A stretch of 64,000 nucleotides of DNA, taken from positions 124,001-188,000 of the forward strand of contig NZ_VWNC01000003.1 of NCBI RefSeq assembly GCF_013387455.1, written 5' to 3'. This document shows, in pieces, positions 36,437 through 44,445 of this stretch. Under the pieces are notes generated by a model. That model was not told the DNA's origin. It worked only from the letters and a program-made list of their open reading frames with translations, and did not search any database. The translations under genes and the position numbers were made by a program. This stretch comes from Mariprofundus sp. NF (GTDB lineage: Bacteria; Pseudomonadota; Zetaproteobacteria; Mariprofundales; Mariprofundaceae). How positions within the stretch are numbered: position 1 is the first letter of the stretch; each line of letters begins with the position of its first letter.

Positions 36437-37465
36437 TTAATCCTTTTTAACACGGCGAGATGGCTTCTGCTTGCCCTCCCACCTCTTCTGCGCCTTGTTG
36501 CGTTCTTTAAAATACGCGGGATCAGAGACCTTAATCGGAATCACCGCATACTTCAGTGCCATCACACCCTTATCCGGGCAGAACTCCACACAGCGCCCAC
36601 ACAGGGTGCAGTCGGGCATAAGAATATCCTTCTCTTTGGATGTATGAATCTCACGGATATCCATCGGGCATGCTTTGGCGCAGAGGCCGCACTTATCGCA
36701 GCGTGGCGTGTAGTTCTTCACAAGCTTAACCAGGCCAACCTTCTTAAACAGCGCATGCATCGCCAGCAGCGGGCAGATGCGGCAGAAGGGCTGACGCATG
36801 GTCAGTGAGAGCACAAGAATCAGACCAAACAACAGATCGGCAATAATCGAGAGGATCATATAACCGGTTGATGAGGTATCGATATAGAGCTGGTTAAGCT
36901 GCCCTGCAAAGAGTGAGGTCAGTATCCGGCTCGGACAGATCTGGCAGAAGGGATCGCCCAGTTCATGGCCGACAAAACCGAGACCCGAAGCCAGTGGCAA
37001 GAGAATCACCAACAGCCCCAGCATCAGCCATTTGGCAGGCCTGATGCGATCCACCAGATTATCATCCAGCGACTCAGTGCGATTCAGCCGCAGCTTCTGA
37101 CCGATCATACCCAGCACCTCCTGGAAGAAGCCCAGCGGGCAGAGCCAGCCACAGAAAGCCTTATTCAACAAGATGAAAAGAAGAAGGAAGGTTCCCAGGG
37201 TTGTCAGGATAGGCAGAAGCAGACTGAGTGTGAATTTTCCGGCCGCAATCGCTGGCCCTAAACCATGTCCGAGCTGATGCTGCAGTGGAATCAACACACA
37301 GTAGTCTGCTGTTTTGGCATCATAAGCACAGGAGAGCACCGGAAATGCACCCGACAACTTATCGGCAGAGTAGAAGCCTACAAAGACTGAGCCATAGACA
37401 AGAAACAGAAAGGCCAGCAGCTGAACAAATTTGCGGATGACCGATAAATTTTTCCAGATAGGCAT
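36437..37465 (-). CDS. NapH/CcoG-like membrane polyferredoxin
   Basis: 342 aa inner-membrane iron-sulfur protein. About five helices; membrane-flanking CP motifs FCGWLCPLG, FCQICPSR and FCRICPLL; then two 4Fe-4S motifs of the C-x2-C-x2-C-x3-CP type (CDKCGLCAKACP and CTLCGRCVEFCP), followed by a basic tail. Relatives pass electrons from quinol or cytosolic donors to periplasmic partners (NapH, NosR-like) or reduce copper (CcoG). Start overlaps the previous stop as TAATG. Suggests a reductive step for the metal taken up by the receptor encoded upstream. Confidence 0.82.
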   Translation of the reverse strand: MPIWKNLSVIRKFVQLLAFLFLVYGSVFVGFYSADKLSGAFPVLSCAYDAKTADYCVLIPLQHQLGHGLGPAIAAGKFTLSLLLPILTTLGTFLLLFILLNKAFCGWLCPLGFFQEVLGMIGQKLRLNRTESLDDNLVDRIRPAKWLMLGLLVILLPLASGLGFVGHELGDPFCQICPSRILTSLFAGQLNQLYIDTSSTGYMILSIIADLLFGLILVLSLTMRQPFCRICPLLAMHALFKKVGLVKLVKNYTPRCDKCGLCAKACPMDIREIHTSKEKDILMPDCTLCGRCVEFCPDKGVMALKYAVIPIKVSDPAYFKERNKAQKRWEGKQKPSRRVKKD

Positions 37466-38277
37466 TACTTTTTCTCCCTGCGACGACGCTTTCTCAAGGT
37501 AATAAAACCACCGATGAACATGCCGCCACCAATGACCGCCAGACCGAGCTCTGTGGACTGCCAGTGCTCAGGATTGATGTGATAGCCATATGAAAAGGTG
37601 GTAATATGTCTCTCTGTGCCGACATGATGCTCAGCGGTTAATACAAATTCAGACGGTGGATTTGCCATGCGGCCGGGTTTCTCGTAGGTAAAATCCTCAG
37701 GCAGCGGGATAGTCACCAGACCTTCGGTATTGGCTGCAAATTCAGCACTGCTACCATTGCCTGTCTGCATGTGCACCTTCGCTCCGGCAAGCGGCTCACC
37801 CTGAAAACGTACGATGAACTGTGCATCTGTATTGGAGTAGTAACGCCAGTGCTCTCGCGCCAATGGAGCTGGTTCTATCTCCAGTGCCGATTTCTCGTGC
37901 CCTATCAATAGTGATGGTGACACGCCGGATGGTTTGCCGTTCATATAGATATAACGAACAGCTGACTCATGCAGATCACCCACGCTACGTTTAGCTACCA
38001 GCGCATGATAATTGCCGGTGCCCATCGCTTTCACACTGACCCTGCCATGCTCCAGTGTTAATGGTTGAACAACCTTGCTCGGGCTCATCAGTTGGACCTC
38101 TGCACCTTCACCAGCATGCAACAGGAACGGTTTGCCTGCATGGCGATCATGGCCACCGTGTCCACCATGACCATGACTCTTCTCTTTCGGAACCGGGGAC
38201 CAGTGCATCGCTGCCTCTGCGTTGATACTGAAAAGAGCCACGGCAAGCGTGGCCCCTATCCATATTTCCCGCTTCAC
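37465..38277 (-). CDS. His-rich periplasmic DUF4198-like protein with C-terminal membrane helix
   Basis: 270 aa. Signal peptide (ends AEA), a His-rich stretch at residues 35-46 (HGHGGHGGHDRH), then beta-rich domains including a transthyretin-like segment (GEPLAGAKVHMQTGNG ... TNTEGLV-type) as in NikK/DUF4198 proteins of nickel and cobalt uptake. A hydrophobic helix (about 243-262) and basic tail (KRRRREKK) anchor it in the inner membrane. Metal capture in the periplasm is inferred. Starts inside the stop of the LTxxQ gene. Confidence 0.65.
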   Translation of the reverse strand: MKREIWIGATLAVALFSINAEAAMHWSPVPKEKSHGHGGHGGHDRHAGKPFLLHAGEGAEVQLMSPSKVVQPLTLEHGRVSVKAMGTGNYHALVAKRSVGDLHESAVRYIYMNGKPSGVSPSLLIGHEKSALEIEPAPLAREHWRYYSNTDAQFIVRFQGEPLAGAKVHMQTGNGSSAEFAANTEGLVTIPLPEDFTYEKPGRMANPPSEFVLTAEHHVGTERHITTFSYGYHINPEHWQSTELGLAVIGGGMFIGGFITLRKRRRREKK

Positions 38278-38810
38278 TTCTTAGCACCCATGGCTTTTTT
38301 GCCTGCATAGAGCCTGGATTTCTGCTCATCAGTGAGCAGGCGTGAAGCTTTTACCGAGGCCATCAGGTTGGCTTCGTATTTGGCTGCACGCAGCTCACCC
38401 ATGCGTTGGCTATAGGCTTTGATATCACTATCTTTCAAGTTGCCGCCGTGCAGTTTGCCACGGAATTCAGCCACTTCGATCTGAGCTTCGGCATGGGCTC
38501 TGGCAGCACCGGTTTCGGCCGCCACCAGCAGTTCACCGATCTGTTTGCGCTGCTTATCACTCAAAGCGATGGCATCACCCTTCTTGAGAATCTTGCGAAT
38601 ATAGTCAGGGCTGTTGCCCGGAATGTTATGGTGCCCCGATTTCTTATAACCCGATCCTTTGGCATCACCTTGCACACACTTTTCTGCCTTGGCTCCCTTA
38701 AAATCGCAGCTTTCGGACGCACACGGTTTACCACCACAGGCCAGCGCCGGGCTTGAGAGCAGCAGTGCAGTCGCTGCCGCGATAATCAGCTGTTTCATCT
38801 GTTTGTTCAT
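38274..38810 (-). CDS. Periplasmic LTxxQ (Spy/CpxP/ZraP-like) protein with Cys-rich N-terminus
   Basis: 178 aa. Signal peptide (ends PALA), then four cysteines at 25, 30, 35 and 45 (CGGKPCASESC...C), a helical body and two LTxxQ-type repeats (ALSDKQRKQ and LLTDEQKSRL). The Spy/ZraP family are periplasmic chaperones and metal sensors. Cysteines are not typical of Spy and suggest metal or thiol chemistry. 24 nt after the TonB receptor gene and overlapping the next gene by ATGA. Confidence 0.7.
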   Translation of the reverse strand: MNKQMKQLIIAAATALLLSSPALACGGKPCASESCDFKGAKAEKCVQGDAKGSGYKKSGHHNIPGNSPDYIRKILKKGDAIALSDKQRKQIGELLVAAETGAARAHAEAQIEVAEFRGKLHGGNLKDSDIKAYSQRMGELRAAKYEANLMASVKASRLLTDEQKSRLYAGKKAMGAKK

Positions 38811-38834
38811 ATCTTCTCCCTCGGTATGGTTTGA

Positions 38835-41045
38835 TTAAAAGGTTGCTGTAATGCCGGCGGTATAACGACGGCCCGGATTGACCACGATAGAGAGGTCTTC
38901 AGCGTTGTAGGTGAAATCGCCATTGCTGTCGTAATAACCGCGTGCGGTGTTGTAAACGGTGCGATCCAGCACGTTATCCATGCGTCCAAACAGTGCCCAC
39001 TTCACACCGTTATTGGCTCCTGTTGTGAAATCATAGTTGGCCACCAGATCAAACAGAGCATGACCTCCAATCTTCTCCTGATTAATCTCATCGGCAAAAT
39101 AGGAGGATTGCGCATTCATCTCACCGGTCAGTGTGAATCCTGCAAAGGGCTTAACGCGAGCGGCCAGAAAGACTTTATGCTTGGGGGCACGCGGCACTGT
39201 TTTACCGCTATTATTGTAGGTCACGATTCTGCTTGCACCTGGTGCGGGGCTGAAGCGGTTGCCAAGCAGCAGGTTGTAGTTGTCATAGCGGGTAAATTTC
39301 GCATCCAGCAGTGTGTAGGCAAGATCCATCGAGAAGAGCTGTTGCTGATCACTTTTCACTGCCAGCTCAACACCGCGATTGCGCATGCCACCGATATTCT
39401 GATACTGATCGGTCACACCGGTTGCCGGATTGGCATACTGACCGGCCACATTGAGGATAAAATCCTTACGATCAATCTGGAAGGCAGCGACATCCCACTC
39501 CAGCCCGCCGACAATATCGAGCCTGCCGCGCAGACCCACCTCATAGTTGATCGCCCGTTCTGTTTTAAGGTTCGGGTTGGCCGCCACGTTACCGGTCAGA
39601 CCCGCTGAGCCGGCAAACAGCTGCTGCACAGTCGGTGCCCGGAAACCGGTTGAGACATTAGAGTAGAGCGACACTGAGTCGCTGAAGTCATAGTTGATGC
39701 CACCACGGTATGAGCCGACATTAAAGTGTTTGGCCAGCTGCGGGCCGGCGGCCGGAAGATAGGAGTCATAGGTCAGCTTCACATGGTCATAGCGACCATT
39801 CATGGTCATGGTCATATCTTTAGTCAGACGGTATTTCAGCTCACCATAACCGGCATACATGCGCTCTTTTGTTTTGTCATCGGTAATCACCGTACCTGCA
39901 GTAACACCGGAGAAGGGGCTTGGACTGGCGCGATGGCTCTGCAGAATTGTCACTTTGTTCTTGTAGCTGTTATCGCGCAGATCAACGGCACCCATCCAGC
40001 CCAGGCTCTCGCTGCTGCCTCGCCATTCGCCCTTGATGCCACGCTGAACCTGTTTGTAGTCATTACCATTGGCATAGGCATTCACATCGGTCACAACTGC
40101 ACCTGTTGTGCTGTAACGAATAGGAGAGGACCAGAATTTAGTGTGATCACCAAACTGGTAGATATTGAGCATCAGGTTGCTGGTTTCAGAGATATCGTTG
40201 GCATAGGTGAGATAGAACTTACCCAGATCAACATTATAGTGACGGGCAAAATCGCGACCATTTACACTGGTCGGATCAACTGCAGCCTGTGTCACACCGG
40301 TCACCGTACCGTGACTATCCTTAAAGCGTTTGGCCACCTCCCAGCCGAAGGTGAGATCGCTGGAATCTGAGAGGTAACCCTGCAGTTTTCCGTTGAGATA
40401 ATCGGCTTTGTACTGCCCCTGAAAGTAGTAGCTGTCAGCCTCACGACGACTTACCTGCAGATGACCTGAAACCTTATCGGTAGCAAATCCGGCACGTGCC
40501 AGACCACGTTTGGAGCCGAAACTTCCCCCCTCTGCCGAGATTTGACCACCAGCCAGTTTGGCACCGCGTTTGGTGGTAATGATCACCGCACCGGCCAGAG
40601 CATCATCACCGAAGAGATAGGAGGCACCACCCTTGACCACCTTGATCGATTCGATGTCATCCATATTGATATTCACGCGCCCTGTGCGCTCAAATACCGG
40701 CACACCATCAATCACCACGGCCACGCCCGGCTTCTCACCCATAAAGCGCTGATTCTCCACACCACGGATATGAATTTTCAGTGAGTCCTGACTCTGTAAT
40801 TCAGCCGTCACACCCGGAATAGCATCAAGGATCTGTTTGATATTCTCGGCATGCGCCTTCTCCACCTTGTTACCGCTGATCACTGAGATATTGGATGGTT
40901 CACCGCGTTTGGACTCAAAGCGATCATCAATGGTAGTGGAATCCACCCGCATCAAACCCATATCTTCGGCAACGGCCATATTTGGTAGCAGCAGCATGGC
41001 AAATAGTGAGGCTGCCACGTGTGTTTTTATCTTCGGATTCATCAT
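38835..41045 (-). CDS. TonB-dependent outer-membrane receptor
   Basis: 736 aa. Signal peptide (ends MAVA), plug domain about 50-160 (ISVISGNKVEKAHAENIKQ, DAIPGV, IHIRGVENQ, GVAVVIDGVPV, IKVVKGGASYLFGDDALAGA), then a 22-strand barrel ending in Phe (YTAGITATF). The ligand is unknown. Encoded directly after its own exbB-exbD-tonB and before genes for metal-handling-type proteins, so a metal or metal complex is the best guess. A TonB box may lie near residues 31-40. Confidence 0.88.
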   Translation of the reverse strand: MMNPKIKTHVAASLFAMLLLPNMAVAEDMGLMRVDSTTIDDRFESKRGEPSNISVISGNKVEKAHAENIKQILDAIPGVTAELQSQDSLKIHIRGVENQRFMGEKPGVAVVIDGVPVFERTGRVNINMDDIESIKVVKGGASYLFGDDALAGAVIITTKRGAKLAGGQISAEGGSFGSKRGLARAGFATDKVSGHLQVSRREADSYYFQGQYKADYLNGKLQGYLSDSSDLTFGWEVAKRFKDSHGTVTGVTQAAVDPTSVNGRDFARHYNVDLGKFYLTYANDISETSNLMLNIYQFGDHTKFWSSPIRYSTTGAVVTDVNAYANGNDYKQVQRGIKGEWRGSSESLGWMGAVDLRDNSYKNKVTILQSHRASPSPFSGVTAGTVITDDKTKERMYAGYGELKYRLTKDMTMTMNGRYDHVKLTYDSYLPAAGPQLAKHFNVGSYRGGINYDFSDSVSLYSNVSTGFRAPTVQQLFAGSAGLTGNVAANPNLKTERAINYEVGLRGRLDIVGGLEWDVAAFQIDRKDFILNVAGQYANPATGVTDQYQNIGGMRNRGVELAVKSDQQQLFSMDLAYTLLDAKFTRYDNYNLLLGNRFSPAPGASRIVTYNNSGKTVPRAPKHKVFLAARVKPFAGFTLTGEMNAQSSYFADEINQEKIGGHALFDLVANYDFTTGANNGVKWALFGRMDNVLDRTVYNTARGYYDSNGDFTYNAEDLSIVVNPGRRYTAGITATF

Positions 41046-41075
41046 CTCTCCCTTGGTTATATAAAAAACTTAAAA

Positions 41076-41768
41076 TCAGGACGCATTGAGGTTAAACGCC
41101 ATGCGAAACTCACACTCAAGCGGGCAGTGAATTTTTGCCGGTGGCGTTGGCATCGGTATCGCCTTCTCCACAGCCTGCCTTGCTGCAGCCACCAGCAGGG
41201 ACGGGCCATTTTCCACGATCAGGTGCTGAGCGGTGCCATCGGGAAACAGCGTGAAGCGGACATGCACCTCCCCCTCAATGCCACGGCGTCTGGCTGCCTT
41301 CGGATACCATTTATGCTGCTCGATATGTGCCATCACCTCGGTGAGGTAGCGTTCGGTTTCGCGCTTGATCAGCCCCTCATCAATCTGTGGTGTAGCTACC
41401 GCGGCTGCGGCCATTGGTTGTGCAACGGCTACCGGTTGCGGTTCACTGACCTGCTCTTGAACCACCTCTTTCACTGGCTCAGCAACCTTTTTACGCACCT
41501 TTTTTTTCACCACTTTTTTCACCGGTTCCGGTGTCGGTTCCACAATCTTCTTCTCAGGTTTGATCTCGGGAACAACTTCCGGAGTCAGAACAGGTTCAAC
41601 AGCTGGTGTTAAAAAGCTAAGGCGTGTGATCGATGGGTTTGGCGGCTGCACCACCCCTGCCGGTGCGCCTCCGAAATTTGCAAACAGTGCCCCGTGCAGC
41701 AGCAGTGAGAGGCCGATTGCGCCATAACGAACGGCTCTGCCTGAGGGGGTCACCACAGCAAGACTCAT
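41076..41768 (-). CDS. tonB: Energy transducer TonB
   Basis: About 230 aa: short cytoplasmic start, one membrane helix (AIGLSLLLHGALFANFG), a Pro/Lys/Val-rich periplasmic spacer (about 65-115), and the C-terminal TonB domain with YPKAARRRGIEGEVHVRF. ATG 41768 chosen; the longer frame would overlap exbD. One nt after the exbD stop. Confidence 0.93.
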   Translation of the reverse strand: MSLAVVTPSGRAVRYGAIGLSLLLHGALFANFGGAPAGVVQPPNPSITRLSFLTPAVEPVLTPEVVPEIKPEKKIVEPTPEPVKKVVKKKVRKKVAEPVKEVVQEQVSEPQPVAVAQPMAAAAVATPQIDEGLIKRETERYLTEVMAHIEQHKWYPKAARRRGIEGEVHVRFTLFPDGTAQHLIVENGPSLLVAAARQAVEKAIPMPTPPAKIHCPLECEFRMAFNLNAS

Positions 41769-41769
41769 A

Positions 41770-42180
41770 TTAAGGTCGATCCGGCTGCTCAGTGACAATA
41801 TCGACACCCGCCGCACCAGCTAAGCGCGCTGCATCAATCACCTTCACCGAGTCACCAAAACCGGCATCTTTGTCACCACGAATAAGTACGCGTTTCTCTA
41901 CTTTTTCGGCAAGCAGTGGTCGCAAATATTCCTGCAGCGAGTCAATCGTAATCTGTTGATCTGCAACCATGATCTGGCCTGTGCCGGTCAGCTTGATCTC
42001 AAGCGGTGTCTGATCTTCGAGTGATAGCGCACTTTCCGCTTCCGGTAGCTCAATCGGCAGCCCCTGATCCTTGACGAAGTGGGCAGTGAGCATAAAAAAG
42101 ACCAGCAGCAGAAAAACAATATCGATCAGCGGTGTCAGGTTCGGGGCCTGACCACTTCTGCGTGCTCCCTCAAATTGCAT
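41770..42180 (-). CDS. exbD: ExbD/TolR-family biopolymer transport protein
   Basis: About 136 aa. One membrane helix with the proton-path Asp in NLTPLIDIVFLLLVFFM, then a periplasmic domain with VLIRGDKDAGFGDSVKVIDAARLAG. Start at ATG 42180 (MQFEGARR), overlapping exbB by 11 nt. Partner of ExbB in the TonB motor. Confidence 0.94.
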   Translation of the reverse strand: MQFEGARRSGQAPNLTPLIDIVFLLLVFFMLTAHFVKDQGLPIELPEAESALSLEDQTPLEIKLTGTGQIMVADQQITIDSLQEYLRPLLAEKVEKRVLIRGDKDAGFGDSVKVIDAARLAGAAGVDIVTEQPDRP

Positions 42181-42799
42181 GGGCCAGAGAGTCCCTGTGT
42201 TTAACCTGATCGTTTTCACTGTTGAGAGAGACATGTGGCAGCTGCTCAATCACCATCGAAGCGACCCGCTGCATCGACTTGGCACGTTTATCGACCAACC
42301 CTTCAAGAAAGTGCAGCAGAAACAGCACAGGAATCGCTACGGCCAGCCCTGCCCCTGTGGTGACCATCGCTTCCCAGATGCCACCAGCAAGTACCATCGC
42401 ATCCACCTTGCCACCGGCAGCCTCAATCACCTGAAAGGCTTTGATCATACCTGTGATGGTGCCAAACAGACCTAATAGCGGTGCTGTATTACCCAGCCAG
42501 GCCAGCGTACGCAGGCCAGACTCCATGCGGGCCAGTTGGTCTGATCCTATTCGTGAAGCCACACGCACCAGATCTTTCACACCTTCGGCAGCAGCCTGTT
42601 GCACACCCATGGCAATTGCCGCTTCAGGTGCAATACGTTTACCCGTGCTCTGATAGAGGGAGTCCAGATCACCACTGACTTTGGGCAACAGGTTGAGATG
42701 AATAAGCCGCTCTACCACAATAGCAACAGCCACCACGGAGTAACCGAGCAGCACCCACATCACAGGCCCGCCCTTATCAATCAGCGTAGTAATTTCCAT
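42170..42799 (-). CDS. exbB: ExbB/TolQ-family proton channel
   Basis: 209 aa with three membrane helices; the channel signature around GLFGTITGMIKAFQVIEAAGG and GIWEAMVTTGAGLAVAIPVL is intact. ATG 42799 is chosen because GGGAGGGG lies five nt upstream; an ATG five codons earlier overlaps that site. First gene of a nine-gene run to 35428; tandem RegA-type sites lie 63-93 nt upstream. Confidence 0.94.
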   Translation of the reverse strand: MEITTLIDKGGPVMWVLLGYSVVAVAIVVERLIHLNLLPKVSGDLDSLYQSTGKRIAPEAAIAMGVQQAAAEGVKDLVRVASRIGSDQLARMESGLRTLAWLGNTAPLLGLFGTITGMIKAFQVIEAAGGKVDAMVLAGGIWEAMVTTGAGLAVAIPVLFLLHFLEGLVDKRAKSMQRVASMVIEQLPHVSLNSENDQVKHRDSLAHAI

Positions 42800-42861
42800 G
42801 GCATCCCCTCCCATCCGAAAAACTGGAGGCGAAGCTTATGCTCAGCTGAAAAAGTGAAAAT

Positions 42862-42892
42862 TAGGCAAATTGTCGCGCGGCAGATTGTCGCA
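42862..42892. promoter_or_regulatory. Tandem RegA/PrrA-type binding sites upstream of exbB
   Basis: GCGGC-AGATT-GTCGC (42877-42891) fits the GNGRC-N5-GNCGC half-site pattern known for RegA/PrrA/ActR. A second, weaker site AGGC-AAATT-GTCGC ends at 42876, its GTCGC 15 nt upstream of the other. The 13-mer CAAATTGTCGCGC recurs exactly in the regB promoter. Confidence 0.6.
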
Positions 42893-43041
42893 GGCAGCTG
42901 CGGCTATTAGCTCATAATGGTCTGAACAACCAACTCACTGAAAATGCGCATTTCTCATATGTGATCTACTCTATGGTAGATAACATGATCAACATTATTA
43001 AATTACAAATCAATGGGGTCAGACTCGATTGATTTACTGAC

Positions 43042-44445
43042 TTATGGCTGTTCTGAACTCCAGCCGCCACCAAGTGCTTTATAGAGTTGAGAGAGGCTTG
43101 AAAGAAGGTAGACCTCGCTATTGATGATATCAGTCTGTGTTGTGATTAGTGATCGCTCTGCATCAAGGATGACCATGAAATCCTCTTCACCAGCCTCAAA
43201 GCGCAGCTTGGCAATCTCAAAGGCCTGCTGCCGTGACTTTTCTGCCAGACGCAACTGTTTGAGCCTCTGCCAGCCATGCGCATATCGCATGAGTGCATTT
43301 TCAGAATCTTCCAGTGCCAGAAGCAGACTCTGCTCATAACGGGCAAGAGCGATCTTCTCATCGGCTTTGGCCACATCAACAGCAGCATGCAATGCCCCTC
43401 CGGCAAACAGTGGCCAGTTAAGAAGACCTGCTAAAGAGCGGGTCAGGGTGGCAGGTGTAAACAGATCACTGAACCGACGTGCACCTGAACCGACAGAACC
43501 TGTTAAAGAGAAGCTGGGAAACAGATCAGCTTGAGCAATGCCAATGCCGGCGGTTGCTGCTGCCAGCTCTCTCTCAGCCTGATAGACATCAGGGCGCCGC
43601 TTCAGCACCTCGGAACGCAGGCCAACTGGCACAGAGTCACGAATGAGAGGCAGCGCTTTTTGCTCTGATAACTTCGCGACATAAAACTCCGGAGCTTGCC
43701 CTGTCAGTACCGAGATGCGATAGATGCGAGCCATCATATCTGCTTTCAGATTAGGGATGTTTGCCTGCATACTTTCACGCTCGCCACGCGCACGCAGCAG
43801 ATCCAACTCACTGGTTACACCCTGCTCAAACTGGGCTCTGACAATATCTTCAACCTCAGCAAGCAGTGCAATACTGCGCCTGCTCATGGCCAATTGGCGT
43901 TGAACACCTCGAAGTTCGAAATAGTTACCAGCCACTTCGGCAACGACAGAGAGTTTCACCCCGTGGCGAGCTGCCTCAACGGCCCCGATCATCGCCTCAT
44001 CCGCCTCAATAGCACGACGCGTGCGACCAAACAGGTCCAGCTCCCAGCTGGCATCCAGTGAAGCAGAAAAACTGTTGCGAATTCTGCTATTGGTCGCAAA
44101 AGCTGTCTGGCTGCTATAGCGATTGCGACTGGCTGTGCCGCCAGCATCCAGTGTTGGGAACAGGCCAGACCGGGAGCTGCGTCTGGATGCCCTGGCACGC
44201 TCGATATTGGCAAAGGCAACTGCCAGATCACGGTTATGCTGCAGACTATGGGTGATCAACTCAGTGAGCAGCGGATCTTCAAACTGCTCCCACCACTGTT
44301 CGGATGTCGGACTGTGAAGATTTTGATCGTCGATGCTTTTGCCCTGCCACTGGTCGTTATAGCTAAACTCCGGCTTTTGATAATCCGGCCCCACGACACA
44401 GGCAGAGATAAGCATGCTAATCAGACAGAGAAGTAGCGGTTTCAT
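43042..44445 (-). CDS. RND efflux outer-membrane lipoprotein (NodT/OprM family)
   Basis: Trimeric TolC-like exit duct. 467 aa; lipoprotein signal with ISACVVGPDYQKPE (lipid-anchored Cys at about 16), then two repeats of the OEP fold (long helices around AFANIERARA and AERELAAATAGIGIAQADLFPSFSLTGSVG). Third gene of the MFP-pump-OMF operon; overlaps the pump stop by ATGA. Confidence 0.92.
   Translation of the reverse strand: MKPLLLCLISMLISACVVGPDYQKPEFSYNDQWQGKSIDDQNLHSPTSEQWWEQFEDPLLTELITHSLQHNRDLAVAFANIERARASRRSSRSGLFPTLDAGGTASRNRYSSQTAFATNSRIRNSFSASLDASWELDLFGRTRRAIEADEAMIGAVEAARHGVKLSVVAEVAGNYFELRGVQRQLAMSRRSIALLAEVEDIVRAQFEQGVTSELDLLRARGERESMQANIPNLKADMMARIYRISVLTGQAPEFYVAKLSEQKALPLIRDSVPVGLRSEVLKRRPDVYQAERELAAATAGIGIAQADLFPSFSLTGSVGSGARRFSDLFTPATLTRSLAGLLNWPLFAGGALHAAVDVAKADEKIALARYEQSLLLALEDSENALMRYAHGWQRLKQLRLAEKSRQQAFEIAKLRFEAGEEDFMVILDAERSLITTQTDIINSEVYLLSSLSQLYKALGGGWSSEQP

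Noticed and set aside
43014-43038. TGGGGTCAGACTCGATTGAT-like motif just after the RND outer-membrane gene
   Set aside because: It resembles a motif I recall near REP-associated (Y1) transposase remnants, but no transposase or partner repeat is visible, so no mobile element is called.
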